Origin: Syntrophomonadaceae bacterium
GTDB taxonomy: Bacteria > Bacillota > Dethiobacteria > DTU022
Direction: 5' to 3'
Length of the DNA stretch: 12,460 nucleotides
Assembly (NCBI GenBank): GCA_007126465.1
Contig: SLBE01000085.1
Location: 1-12,460, forward strand
A program made the translations under genes and the position numbers. The first letter of the stretch is position 1. Each line of letters opens with the position of its first letter. Of this stretch, positions 1-7,684 are shown in pieces. The notes below the pieces were generated by a model. That model saw only the letters and a list, made by a program, of their open reading frames with translations, did not search any database and was not told where the DNA came from.

Positions 1-1643
1 ATCCCGAATCAGTGGCCAATCGTTATGCTCACCAGTTAAGCGGTGGCATGCTGCAGCGGGTTTTAATAGCGACGGCCATGTCAACGAACCCGGAATTTAT
101 GATTATGGACGAGCCGACTACTGCGCTTGATGTTACTACAGAAGCTGTTATTCTGGACTTAATTAATGAGCTGATGGAAGAGTATAACACGGCAGTTTTA
201 TTTATTACCCACAACCTGGGGGTTATTGCCAGGATCAGTGACCGGATTGGCGTGCTTTATGCCGGTGAAATCATGGAAGAGGGCGGAATTAAAGAAGTAT
301 TTAACAACAAGCTGCACCCTTATACCCGCGGACTGCTGGGCTGTGTGCCAAAAATTAATGCCAGCAAAAAGGATATCAGTTTAAGCGCAATCCCCGGTTT
401 TATTCCGCGGCCGGACGAACTGCCTGAAGGGTGCATTTTTGGGCCGCGCTGCGAATTTGCGGAAGATGCCTGCCGGGCTGAAAGGCCGCCCCTGGTCAGT
501 GTATCCGGCAGTCACCTATCGGCCTGCCGCCGCTGGGAAATATTAAAGGGTATGGCAGATGTAGAAGATACAATCAGGGAAGATGTTGGTGAAGAAGAGT
601 TAGGCGAGGTTGTCCTTGAAGCCCGCAACATAAAGAAATACTTCCCCTTTAGCGGCGGCTTTGGCTCGCTCCTTAAGGGTAAAAAAGATATGGTTAAAGC
701 TGTAGATGATATAACCGTAAGAATGCGCAGCTCATTTACGATGGGTATTGTCGGTGAGAGCGGTTGCGGTAAAACTACCCTGGCCCGCTGTATTGCCGGC
801 CTGGAAGAAGCCACTTCCGGTGAAATAGAACTTGAAGGTAAGCACCTGGCTTACTCGGTTAACCAGAGGCCCCGTGAAATTCTAAGGAGAATCCAGATGG
901 TATTCCAGAATCCCGATGCTTCGCTTAACCCGCAGCACCCGGCCGGTGATAGTGTGGCCAGGCCGCTCATACTCCTGCGCAACATGAATAAAAAGCAGGT
1001 GCGTGACCGTGTCGCCGAGCTCTTTGATGCGGTGAGCCTGCCGCCGGACTATATTGATCGCCTGCCCCATGAATTAAGCGGCGGGGAAAAACAGCGGGTT
1101 GCCATTGCCAGGGCCTTTGCCGCAGACCCGTCCCTGATGATCTGCGATGAACCGATTTCTTCGCTGGATGTTTCGGTGCAGGCATCATTGATGAATTTAC
1201 TCTCCGAACTGCAGGATTCAAAAGGCACATCTTACCTGTTTATATCTCACGACCTGTCAGCTGTTCGCCATATTTCGGACTGGATTGCCGTGGTTTATTT
1301 AGGCAGGCTCTGGGAAATCGGACCGGCAGAGGGTGTTTTTATTCCGCCCTACCATCCGTATACGGAAGCCCTTTTATCGGCTATTCCGATTCCCGATCCG
1401 GAGATCAAGCAGGACCGGATTCGTTTAAAAGGGTCTGTGCCAAGTGCCATGAATATTCCCCCGGGCTGCCGTTTCCATACCCGCTGCCCGCGGAAAATCG
1501 GGGATATATGTGAAACTGAAGAACCGCCCTGGCAAGACTTGCCGGATGGACATAGAATATGCTGCCACATACCGCTTGATGAGTTAAAAGAACAACAGGG
1601 CGAAGGTTTACTGAAAAAAGCCGGTGTTGGGGGGGATGAGTAA
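1..1643 (+). CDS. Dipeptide/oligopeptide ABC transporter, fused double ATP-binding protein (5' partial)
   Basis: Cytoplasmic ATPase of a peptide/nickel/opine-type (Dpp/Opp) importer, with DppD-like and DppF-like halves fused in one chain, as in GsiA and YejF. The reading frame is open to the left edge (first full codon at 3, reading P-E-S-V-A-N-R), so the GTG at 12 is an internal codon. About 150 N-terminal residues, including the first Walker A, are missing. Numbering from the codon at 12: half 1 has signature LSGG 9-12, Walker B Asp33-Glu34 and H-loop His67, then an oligo_HPY tail (HPYTRGLL) and a Cys-rich segment (GCIFGPRC and two later Cys). Half 2 has Walker A GESGCGKTT 248-256, signature LSGGEKQR from 355, Walker B Asp379-Glu380, H-loop His413, then HPYTEALL and a second Cys-rich tail (GCRFHTRCP). 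Cys-rich tails of this family are reported to bind a 4Fe-4S cluster in some members; that is not shown here. The stop codon shares one base with the permease start. Substrate not deducible. Confidence 0.93.
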   Translation, partial: PESVANRYAHQLSGGMLQRVLIATAMSTNPEFMIMDEPTTALDVTTEAVILDLINELMEEYNTAVLFITHNLGVIARISDRIGVLYAGEIMEEGGIKEVFNNKLHPYTRGLLGCVPKINASKKDISLSAIPGFIPRPDELPEGCIFGPRCEFAEDACRAERPPLVSVSGSHLSACRRWEILKGMADVEDTIREDVGEEELGEVVLEARNIKKYFPFSGGFGSLLKGKKDMVKAVDDITVRMRSSFTMGIVGESGCGKTTLARCIAGLEEATSGEIELEGKHLAYSVNQRPREILRRIQMVFQNPDASLNPQHPAGDSVARPLILLRNMNKKQVRDRVAELFDAVSLPPDYIDRLPHELSGGEKQRVAIARAFAADPSLMICDEPISSLDVSVQASLMNLLSELQDSKGTSYLFISHDLSAVRHISDWIAVVYLGRLWEIGPAEGVFIPPYHPYTEALLSAIPIPDPEIKQDRIRLKGSVPSAMNIPPGCRFHTRCPRKIGDICETEEPPWQDLPDGHRICCHIPLDELKEQQGEGLLKKAGVGGDE

Positions 1644-2593
1644 TGAGTGGTTACCTGGTAAAAAGAGCTGGTTTTATCCTAATTACCCTGATCCTGGCTT
1701 CGATTATTATCTTTTCTGTAACCCAGTTTCTGCCCGGAGATGTGGCCCGTATTATCCTGGGCCAGTTTGCCACTGATGTCGCGGTGGAAAACTTAAGGGA
1801 AGAGCTGGGCTTAAATGAACCGGCTTACCGGCAGTACATTAGCTGGGCCGTTAATTTTGTCCAGGGTGACTGGGGCGATTCACTGGTCAGCCGCCAGCCG
1901 GTCAGACCAATGGTTATGCAGCGGCTGGGCAATTCGGCAATGCTGGCCGGGATGGCGCTTTTAATCTATGTGCCGCTGGGCATTATTTTGGGGGTTATCG
2001 CTGCCTTAAAGCGCGATAAACTGCCAGACCAGATGATTGCCGGGGTATCAATGGCTTTTGTCGGTTTGCCGGAATTTGTGAGCGGTCTTTTGCTCATATC
2101 ATTCCTGGCCATCGGGGCCGGGTGGTTTCCGGCTAATTCCTCAATTGCTCCGGAGGCCACTTTTGCGCAGTCAGTTCCGTACCTGATCCTGCCGGCAATA
2201 ACGGTTAGTTTGGCCGGCCTGGGCTATATTGCCCGAATGACCCGCTCCGGGACCATAGATGTTTTAAGGACCGATTATGTGCGGGCAGCTGAACTAAAAG
2301 GTCTGCCGGGTTGGCAGGTCTTGCTCCGCCACGTTTTGCGCAATTCACTGCTGCCCACGGTAACTGTTGTAGCCATGGGGATTGGCTGGTTGATAGGCGG
2401 TTTGATTGTTACCGAGTCTGTTTATGGTTATCCCGGTCTGGGTCGCATGCTGGTTTCCGCAATCCAGCGCCAGGATCTGCCGATTATCCAGGCTGTCAGC
2501 ATGATTGTTGTGGTTGTATTCAGCCTATCGAACCTGGCGGCAGATTTATTATATGGCCTGCTTAACCCGAGAATTCGGGTTGGCGGTAAGTGA
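1643..2593 (+). CDS. ABC transporter permease, DppB/OppB family
   Basis: Inner-membrane permease of the same importer, 316 residues, the normal length for DppB-type subunits. The N-terminus is typical: a short basic start, a hydrophobic helix at about 10-28, then FLPGD, the family's 'pGD' motif. Several further hydrophobic segments follow. The cytoplasmic EAA-type coupling loop begins with DYVRAAELKG at about residue 211 and continues with RHVLRNSLLP; this loop docks on the ATPase. The C-terminus ends LLNPRIRVGGK, matching the 'yaliDPRir' ending of the family. The ATG at 1643 overlaps the upstream TAA by one base and is preceded by a G-rich Shine-Dalgarno stretch (about 1629-1635), so it should be translationally coupled to the ATPase. 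Oddity: the usual partner permease (DppC) and the solute-binding protein are not downstream. They are probably upstream of the window, which would make the gene order unusual (ATPases before DppB). Confidence 0.93.
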   Translation: MSGYLVKRAGFILITLILASIIIFSVTQFLPGDVARIILGQFATDVAVENLREELGLNEPAYRQYISWAVNFVQGDWGDSLVSRQPVRPMVMQRLGNSAMLAGMALLIYVPLGIILGVIAALKRDKLPDQMIAGVSMAFVGLPEFVSGLLLISFLAIGAGWFPANSSIAPEATFAQSVPYLILPAITVSLAGLGYIARMTRSGTIDVLRTDYVRAAELKGLPGWQVLLRHVLRNSLLPTVTVVAMGIGWLIGGLIVTESVYGYPGLGRMLVSAIQRQDLPIIQAVSMIVVVVFSLSNLAADLLYGLLNPRIRVGGK

Positions 2594-2595
2594 GG
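2592..2595 (+). promoter_or_regulatory. Ribosome binding site for a TTG start at 2606
   Basis: GAGG lies 10 nt before the TTG at 2606 and overlaps the permease stop codon (TGA 2591-2593). No ATG lies near the expected N-terminus, and the protein read from this TTG begins as MmgE/PrpD proteins do, so this site decides the start. The arrangement implies co-transcription with the transporter. Confidence 0.55.
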
Positions 2596-2605
2596 TTTAC
2601 AATAT

Positions 2606-3949
2606 TTGCAAGCCGGACTTAAAGTTACTACTGATTTTATCAGCAATCTCTGCTGGTCGGAATTACCGGAAGGAGTACGCCGCCGGGCCAGGCTCTGCCT
2701 GCTCGATAACCTGGCGGTAACCCTGGCCGGGACAATGGTTCCGGTTAGTCGAATCGCTGCTGAATATGCCCGGGCGTCCTGGGCAGGTAACACGTCAACG
2801 ATTCTAACAGGCTGCGGCAAGGCTTCAGCAGCAGGCGCTGCTTTTGCCAACGCCTGCGCCGCTAATGCCCTGGACCTGGATGACGATGCTATTTTTACCC
2901 GCGGTCACCCCGGGGCTCAGCTTTTCCCAGCAGTGCTCGCTGCAGGGGAGAAACTTGGGGCAAGCGGAAAGCAGTTGCTGGAGGCGCTGGTGATAGGTTA
3001 CGAAATATCAATCCGGGTCGGGCGCTGCTGGCATGATCATCATCAGGTTTACCAGGCCTGCGGCTCCTGGGGTTCGGTCGGTTGTGCAGCGGCGGTTTCA
3101 AAACTCTTAAATCTTAACGGCGAACAGATTAAGCAGGCCCTGGGTATTGCCGAGTATCATGCACCCAATGCACCGATGATGCGTGATATTGTCAGCCCCT
3201 CCATGGTAAAACATGCCATCGGCTGGGGAGCAATGACCGGGGTTACTTCAGCCGAACTGGCATCCTGCGGATATACAGGAATGCCCTCTATCCTGGGGTT
3301 TGAACAATACAGGGAATGGGTCGATGATCTGGGTAAAGAATTCTGGATGAAAGACTGGGTGTTCTATAAAGAGTGGGCTTCCTGTGCCTGGGGACATGCC
3401 GCCGGGGTGGCAGCGCTGCAGCTGATTGATGAGTTTAATATCAATCCGGATCAAATTAGCCGGGTTAAGGTAAGAACTTTTACCGAGGCTGCAGAACTGC
3501 AGCAAACTTATCCGGCTACAACCGAGGAAGCACAGTTCAGCTTAAAATGGCCCCTGGCCTGCCTGATCATGGACCGGGAGCTGGGGCCGGAACAAATACT
3601 GGAAGAACGGTTTTCAGATCCAAACCTGCTAAAGCTGTTTGATAAGATTGAAGTGGTTTTGGATCCGGAAATCGACAAACTCTACAATGAGATGAAAGAG
3701 ATGGATTTAAGGATGCACAGTGCGGTTGAAATAACTTTGATAAACGGCAACCATTATGATTCCGGTATAGTTGAGCGAAAAGCCGATTATTGGGATGAGG
3801 TGTCGCTGGAGAGCAAGTTTCACCGCCTCGCATCTTATGTATTAGAACCCGACGCTGTAAAGGATTTGGTTGAAATGATCTGGGGTTTTGACAACTTAAC
3901 TGATATTCGTGAACTAACCAGGTTTTTCGAGAAGTACCTTCCAGGATGA
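2606..3949 (+). CDS. MmgE/PrpD family protein
   Basis: Cytosolic protein of 447 residues, the usual family length. The family includes 2-methylcitrate dehydratase (PrpD), cis-aconitate decarboxylase (ACOD1/CAD) and iminodisuccinate epimerase; members act on di- and tricarboxylic acids without a metal cluster. Visible features are the helical N-terminus (RARLCLLDNLAVTLAG, about 28-42), the family motif NALDLDDD (88-94) followed by RGHPG (99-103) with the active-site His101, and MVKHAIGWGAMTGV (200-213) with Lys202. Oddity: where ACOD1 and PrpD have the motif H-P-x-x-x-x-G-x-x-G-(A/S)-A-A-A, this protein reads Q-A-C-G-S-W-G-S-V-G-C-A-A-A, so by my alignment the catalytic-site His (His159 in human ACOD1) is Gln150. 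The reaction may therefore differ from classical dehydration or decarboxylation. It starts with TTG, 12 bases behind the permease gene, and precedes a Mo hydroxylase. It probably processes a carboxylic acid intermediate of the same pathway (inference). Confidence 0.88.
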   Translation: MQAGLKVTTDFISNLCWSELPEGVRRRARLCLLDNLAVTLAGTMVPVSRIAAEYARASWAGNTSTILTGCGKASAAGAAFANACAANALDLDDDAIFTRGHPGAQLFPAVLAAGEKLGASGKQLLEALVIGYEISIRVGRCWHDHHQVYQACGSWGSVGCAAAVSKLLNLNGEQIKQALGIAEYHAPNAPMMRDIVSPSMVKHAIGWGAMTGVTSAELASCGYTGMPSILGFEQYREWVDDLGKEFWMKDWVFYKEWASCAWGHAAGVAALQLIDEFNINPDQISRVKVRTFTEAAELQQTYPATTEEAQFSLKWPLACLIMDRELGPEQILEERFSDPNLLKLFDKIEVVLDPEIDKLYNEMKEMDLRMHSAVEITLINGNHYDSGIVERKADYWDEVSLESKFHRLASYVLEPDAVKDLVEMIWGFDNLTDIRELTRFFEKYLPG

Positions 3950-3956
3950 TCTTCCC

Positions 3957-4009
3957 AGTTTAACTTCGTTTTTTATTTATCAATTAACCTGTTTAAACTT
4001 GTTTAACTT
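3957..4009 (+). repeat. Short GTTTAAC direct repeats
   Basis: AGTTTAACTT starts at 3957, TGTTTAAACT at 3990 and TGTTTAACTT at 4000. The last two are adjacent 10-bp units, about one helical turn apart, and the middle one contains the palindrome GTTTAAAC (3991-3998). Repeats on one helix face upstream of a catabolic gene set could be a regulator-binding site, but the region is AT-rich and chance similarity is possible. Confidence 0.4.
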
Positions 4010-4048
4010 TAGACGGAGAGTATTTTTTATTCCTGCTGAAGTAAAAAA

Positions 4049-4055
4049 GAGGTGA
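4049..4055 (+). promoter_or_regulatory. Strong ribosome binding site that decides the start at 4064
   Basis: GAGGTGA matches the anti-Shine-Dalgarno sequence and lies 8 nt before the ATG at 4064. A GTG at 4052 is in frame but is itself part of this site, so the longer reading from 4052 is unlikely. Confidence 0.75.
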
Positions 4056-4063
4056 AACGTAAG

Positions 4064-6346
4064 ATGACTTTGAAAACGCCGGAAAAAAGCACACGCCGTT
4101 ATGGAAAAGCCGAGGGAACAGACTACCAGAGTCCCGAGGTCTGGTCAAAAGTAACGGGAAAAGCTGTTTATGGTATTGACCATGCTATGCCGGGCATGCT
4201 GCACGGTAAAATATTACGCAGCCCTTATCCCCATGCCCGAATCAAAAAAGTTGATACCACGGCTGCAGAAGCATTGCCGGGTGTAAGGGCGGTACTGACA
4301 GGAACGGAACTGGAAAGCAAGCCTTTCGGTATAGCGGTGGAAGATGAGCTGCCCCTGGCTGTAGATAAAGTCCGCTATATTGGCGATGAAGTTGCAGCCG
4401 TGGCGGCCGTGGATTTGCAAACTGCCGAACGGGCCATAAAAGCGATCAAGGTTGAATATGAAGAGCTGCCGGCGGTTTATGATCCTGCTGAAGCTCTGCA
4501 GGAAGGGGCCCCGCAGCTTCACGATAATTTCCCGGGGAATGTAGCCTGGGAGCGGGAGCTGGAAAGAGGCAGCAGCAGCGCTGCCTTTGCCGGGGCTGAT
4601 GTAGTGGTGGAAGAAAGCTTTACTATTCCGGCTATTCATCCCGCTTATCTTGAACCGATTAGCTGTATTGCTGTAGATGACCCGTACACCGGTATTACCC
4701 TGCACACGGCCTTGCAATCGCCGGATGCAGTGCGAAAAATTGTAGCCGGGGCTTTAAATTATCCCCTGTCTAAGGTTCATGTTAACGGACCGGTAATGGG
4801 CGGTGGTTTTGGAGGCCGGGTATACGGTAACTTAAAAGTTTATATCTTGAGTGCCATGCTGGCTATAAAAAGCGGCAGGCCGGTAAAAATACAGCTGACC
4901 AGGGAAGAAGAATTCACAGCAGGCCGGCCGATGATTGCCGCGGCTATTAAGATGAAGATGGCAGTAAAGAGTGATGGCACAATATTGGGGCGCGAAGCCG
5001 ATATTATTACTGATAACGGAGCTTACAGCGGACAGGCCCCCTGGGTATCCAAGACTTTATCGGAGCGTAATGATTCAGTATACCGCATCCCCGGTATCAA
5101 AACCAGGGTTCGCCTGGCCTATACCAATAAAATACCAACCGGGCAGTACCGGGCTTACGGTAACCAGGTTGCCAACTTTGCAACTGAATCACTGATTGAT
5201 ATGGCAGCAAAAAAGCTGGGGCTGGACCCTCTCGAAATGCGGTTAAAGAACTGTGTCCGGGAAGGTGACATTACCGTGCATGGGCTGCAGGTAGGTAAGT
5301 GCGGTCTTTCGGAATGCCTGCAGGCTGCAGCAAGAGAGATTGGCTGGGATCATAAAAAAGCAGGCCATGGCTATGGTTTAAGTGTGGCAATCCATGCTAA
5401 CGGCAGCCTGGTATTTGATAAAAATTTCCGTGGGGCCTCGGCCCTGGCCCGGCTTGAACTTGATGGCAGGATAACCCTTTTTACCGGAGAGCAGGATTAC
5501 GGGCAGGGAACCCATGGTGCTTTTGCCCAGATAGCTGCAAAAGCCCTGGATGTTAGACCAGCACAGATAACTGTTGAGTCAAAGGAAACGAAAACCGCCC
5601 CTTTTTCCACGGGAGCCCTGGCCATGCGCCAGACCACGGTTGGCGGGAAGGCCATCCAGCTGGCAGCGGAAGATTTGAGAGAAAAAATATTCAAAGCTGC
5701 GGCTGAACTGACCGGGGAACCTGTTACCATGAAAAATAGTGTTCTGAACACTATGTCCGGGCGGACCCTGGAGCTGGGTGAAATTGCTTACCACTATCAC
5801 AATAATACCAGCGGTCTTAACCTGACCGGTGAGGGTAAGTTTGTTCCCGAAGAAAGCGACTATGATGAAAGCGGTTACGGCAATATTTCGGTAGCCTATT
5901 CTTTTGCCGCTCACGCTGTTGAACTGGAACTGGACAAAACAACGGGGGCTATAACGGTCAACCGTTTGGTTGCCGCCCATGATTCGGGGCGGATTGTCAA
6001 TCATTTAACGGCTCGTGGCCAGGTTTACGGCGGGGTGGCCCAGGGTATTGGAATGAGCTGTTTTGAAGGCTGCCTTTTCGACGAAGGCCGGATGGCAAAT
6101 GCAACCCTGGCCGATTATAAGATACCGACCGCCCTGGATCTGCCTGAAATTGATCCGCTTTTCATAGAAATAGAAGACCCGGTCGGGCCCTACGGCTCAA
6201 AAGGGCTCGGTGAAATAGTGATGGTGCCGGTAATCGGCGCTGTCGCCAACGCAGCCGCCGATGCAGCAGGAGTTCGGATTACCGATCTGCCGCTAACCGC
6301 TGAGAAAATATACCAGGCCATGGCCGGATGGGAGTGTGAGCAGTGA
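4064..6346 (+). CDS. Molybdenum hydroxylase, large (molybdopterin-binding) subunit, xanthine dehydrogenase family
   Basis: Catalytic subunit, 760 residues from the ATG at 4064, of a three-part molybdo-flavo-iron-sulphur hydroxylase. Such enzymes add a water-derived oxygen to a carbon of a heterocycle or aldehyde. The N-terminal domain has KVTGKAVYGIDHAMPGMLHG and then RSPYPHARI. Mo-cofactor binding is marked by GGGFGG (246-251) and GEQDYGQG (475-482). The active-site loop is QYRAYGNQ, with Arg363 aligning to Arg880 of bovine xanthine dehydrogenase. The catalytic base is Glu717 in GSKGLGE near the C-terminus, matching Glu1261 there. The residue after GGGFGG-R is Val253, where bovine xanthine dehydrogenase has the purine-binding Glu802, and the loop has no CO-dehydrogenase Cys (AYRCSFR motif). 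So it is neither a canonical xanthine dehydrogenase nor CoxL; the substrate is open. Its stop overlaps the FAD-subunit start by 4 bases, and the gene order equals E. coli xdhABC. Confidence 0.93.
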   Translation: MTLKTPEKSTRRYGKAEGTDYQSPEVWSKVTGKAVYGIDHAMPGMLHGKILRSPYPHARIKKVDTTAAEALPGVRAVLTGTELESKPFGIAVEDELPLAVDKVRYIGDEVAAVAAVDLQTAERAIKAIKVEYEELPAVYDPAEALQEGAPQLHDNFPGNVAWERELERGSSSAAFAGADVVVEESFTIPAIHPAYLEPISCIAVDDPYTGITLHTALQSPDAVRKIVAGALNYPLSKVHVNGPVMGGGFGGRVYGNLKVYILSAMLAIKSGRPVKIQLTREEEFTAGRPMIAAAIKMKMAVKSDGTILGREADIITDNGAYSGQAPWVSKTLSERNDSVYRIPGIKTRVRLAYTNKIPTGQYRAYGNQVANFATESLIDMAAKKLGLDPLEMRLKNCVREGDITVHGLQVGKCGLSECLQAAAREIGWDHKKAGHGYGLSVAIHANGSLVFDKNFRGASALARLELDGRITLFTGEQDYGQGTHGAFAQIAAKALDVRPAQITVESKETKTAPFSTGALAMRQTTVGGKAIQLAAEDLREKIFKAAAELTGEPVTMKNSVLNTMSGRTLELGEIAYHYHNNTSGLNLTGEGKFVPEESDYDESGYGNISVAYSFAAHAVELELDKTTGAITVNRLVAAHDSGRIVNHLTARGQVYGGVAQGIGMSCFEGCLFDEGRMANATLADYKIPTALDLPEIDPLFIEIEDPVGPYGSKGLGEIVMVPVIGAVANAAADAAGVRITDLPLTAEKIYQAMAGWECEQ

Positions 6347-7209
6347 GCTATTTAATTGCTTCGAGCCTGGATGAAGTTTTAACCAGCCTGCGCGATGGCA
6401 GTGGCAAGGCCAGGGTTGTGGCCGGGGGCACAGACCTTTACCTGCAGGATTTGCCTTACGGCCTGGTTGATTTAAGCTGCTTAAAGGGAACTACTGTTAT
6501 CGAGCAAGAAGATGATCTGATCAGCCTGGGATCTGCAGTAACCCATACAGCCGCTGCCTCTTCTCCACTGGTCTTGTCCCGGGCCCGGGCCCTGGCAGAA
6601 GGATGCGAGGTTATCGGTTCACCACAAATCCGCAACATTGGTACAATAGGCGGCAATGTGGTTAATGCCGCCCCTGCGGCAGATGCTGCCGTGGCCCTGG
6701 TCGGGCTTGGAGCTGAAGCAGTAATAATTGATATTGAAGGCAATATAAGGCAGGAAGCGGTGGAAAACCTCTACTGGGAATATAACCGCTCCCTGATCGA
6801 TAGTACCAGGGAAGTTATGATCAGCCTGCAATTTAAACCCTGCATGGACGGAGAAGGTTCTGCTTTTACGCGCTTTGCCGCGCGCCGGGCTTTAGCGCTT
6901 CCGATGGTTAATGCTGCGGCCAGGGTTAAACTTGAAAATGGACTTGTTAAAGAAATCCGGCTGGTTGCCGCACCGGTTAATCCGGCCCCAACCCGCCTGG
7001 TTAAGACCGAGGAACTGGTTATCGGAAAGCCGGTTAATGATCAAACTATATCAATGGTTGAAAGGTCTGCAGCCGAAGAAGTAGAAGTGCGCGGCAGCCT
7101 GCTGCGCTGTTCTGCCCGTTATAGGCTGCACCTGGTTGGGGTGCTGGTATCAAGGGCCCTGAAAACAGCGGCAGAAAGAGCTATGGGCCAGGGAAAGGCT
7201 GGTGAATAA
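6343..7209 (+). CDS. Molybdenum hydroxylase, FAD-binding subunit (XdhB/CoxM-like)
   Basis: Electron-transfer subunit that carries FAD and passes electrons from the iron-sulphur subunit to NAD+ or another acceptor. It has 288 residues, the usual length. The FAD-binding domain shows VVAGGTDL (25-32) and the flavin motif IGSPQIRNIGTIGGN (91-105) followed by APAADA, both standard for this family. The C-terminal third (about 175-275, beginning SAFTRFAARRALALPMVNAA) matches the CO-dehydrogenase flavoprotein C-terminal domain. It starts with GTG at 6343, whose last bases form the TGA of the large-subunit gene (4-base overlap). GGGAG at 6330-6334 provides a binding site 8 nt upstream. The overlap indicates translational coupling and 1:1 production with the catalytic subunit. 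Confidence 0.92.
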   Translation: MSYLIASSLDEVLTSLRDGSGKARVVAGGTDLYLQDLPYGLVDLSCLKGTTVIEQEDDLISLGSAVTHTAAASSPLVLSRARALAEGCEVIGSPQIRNIGTIGGNVVNAAPAADAAVALVGLGAEAVIIDIEGNIRQEAVENLYWEYNRSLIDSTREVMISLQFKPCMDGEGSAFTRFAARRALALPMVNAAARVKLENGLVKEIRLVAAPVNPAPTRLVKTEELVIGKPVNDQTISMVERSAAEEVEVRGSLLRCSARYRLHLVGVLVSRALKTAAERAMGQGKAGE

Positions 7210-7684
7210 CTTGAAGAAACAGGTGCTTATTTTCCAATTAAACGGTGAACCTGTTGAAATTTTTGCTGATCCGGCAGAAAGCCTCTTGACGGTTCTGCGT
7301 GAGAAACTTGGCTTATATGGAACAAAAGCCGGCTGTGGTAAAGGTGAGTGCGGGGCCTGCACGGTGCTGCTTGACGACAGGGCGGTAAATTCCTGCCTCG
7401 TTCCTGCCGGTAAAGTGCAGGGACGTAAGGTGGAAACAATTGAAAATCTCTCACAGGGTGGTAAAGTTCATATGATCCAGGAAGAATTCGTGGAAAAAGG
7501 AGCCGTGCAGTGCGGTTTTTGCAGCCCGGGCATGGTTATGTCGGCCTATGCGCTTTTAAAGGAGAACCCGCAGCCCAACCCGGAACAGGTTAAGGTGGCC
7601 ATCAGTGGAAACCTTTGCCGCTGCAGCGGCTACAAGCAGATCGAAGAAGCTATCTTAAGTGCTGCGGAAAGACTGAAAAACTAA
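7202..7684 (+). CDS. Molybdenum hydroxylase, 2Fe-2S subunit (XdhC/CoxS-like)
   Basis: Small subunit holding two 2Fe-2S clusters that relay electrons from molybdenum to FAD; 160 residues, normal for the family. The plant-ferredoxin-type domain has Cys45, Cys50, Cys53 and Cys65 (AGCGKGECGACTVLL). The helical second domain has Cys104 and Cys107 (VQCGFCSPGM) and Cys139 and Cys141 (GNLCRCSGY). All eight ligands are present, so the protein should be functional. The start is ambiguous: GTG at 7202 overlaps the FAD-subunit gene by 8 bases and has AAAGG only 3 nt upstream. TTG at 7211 has GGTGA (7201-7205) 5 nt upstream and would remove only three residues. It completes the large/FAD/FeS order. No XdhC/CoxI-type cofactor-insertion gene follows. 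Confidence 0.94.
   Translation: MNNLKKQVLIFQLNGEPVEIFADPAESLLTVLREKLGLYGTKAGCGKGECGACTVLLDDRAVNSCLVPAGKVQGRKVETIENLSQGGKVHMIQEEFVEKGAVQCGFCSPGMVMSAYALLKENPQPNPEQVKVAISGNLCRCSGYKQIEEAILSAAERLKN

Larger units (their letters stand above)
3950..4063 (+). promoter_or_regulatory. Intergenic leader upstream of the Mo hydroxylase genes, possible weak promoter
   Basis: An AT-rich gap of 114 bases, the longest break in the first 10 kb. It holds three GTTTAAC-type repeats, listed separately. A weak sigma-A-like candidate is TTGTTT (3999-4004), a 16-nt spacer and TATTTT (4021-4026); neither box is close to consensus. A T-rich run at about 3969-3976 follows no convincing hairpin, so I do not call a terminator. 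The gap may separate two transcription units or carry regulation within one operon. Confidence 0.3.

Noticed and set aside
12..14. GTG at 12 as the true start of the ATPase gene
   Set aside because: The frame stays open to the left edge and the residues just before it (P-E-S) continue the conserved region ahead of the LSGG signature. The gene is truncated by the window.
3950..3980. Rho-independent terminator after the MmgE/PrpD gene
   Set aside because: There is a T-rich run near 3969, but no GC-rich hairpin directly before it.
4052..4054. GTG at 4052 as start of the Mo hydroxylase large subunit
   Set aside because: It lies inside the GAGGTGA ribosome binding site; the ATG at 4064 has ideal spacing.
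4214..4717. Long minus-strand open frame (167 codons) inside the Mo hydroxylase large subunit gene
   Set aside because: It is fully antisense to a gene with clear family motifs and its translation resembles no protein family. Similar antisense frames at 2428-2850 and 5579-6004 are rejected for the same reason.
4064..7684. Aerobic CO dehydrogenase (coxMSL)
   Set aside because: The gene order is large/FAD/FeS, not M-S-L, and the CoxL active-site motif AYRCSFR is replaced by QYRAYGN with no Cys.
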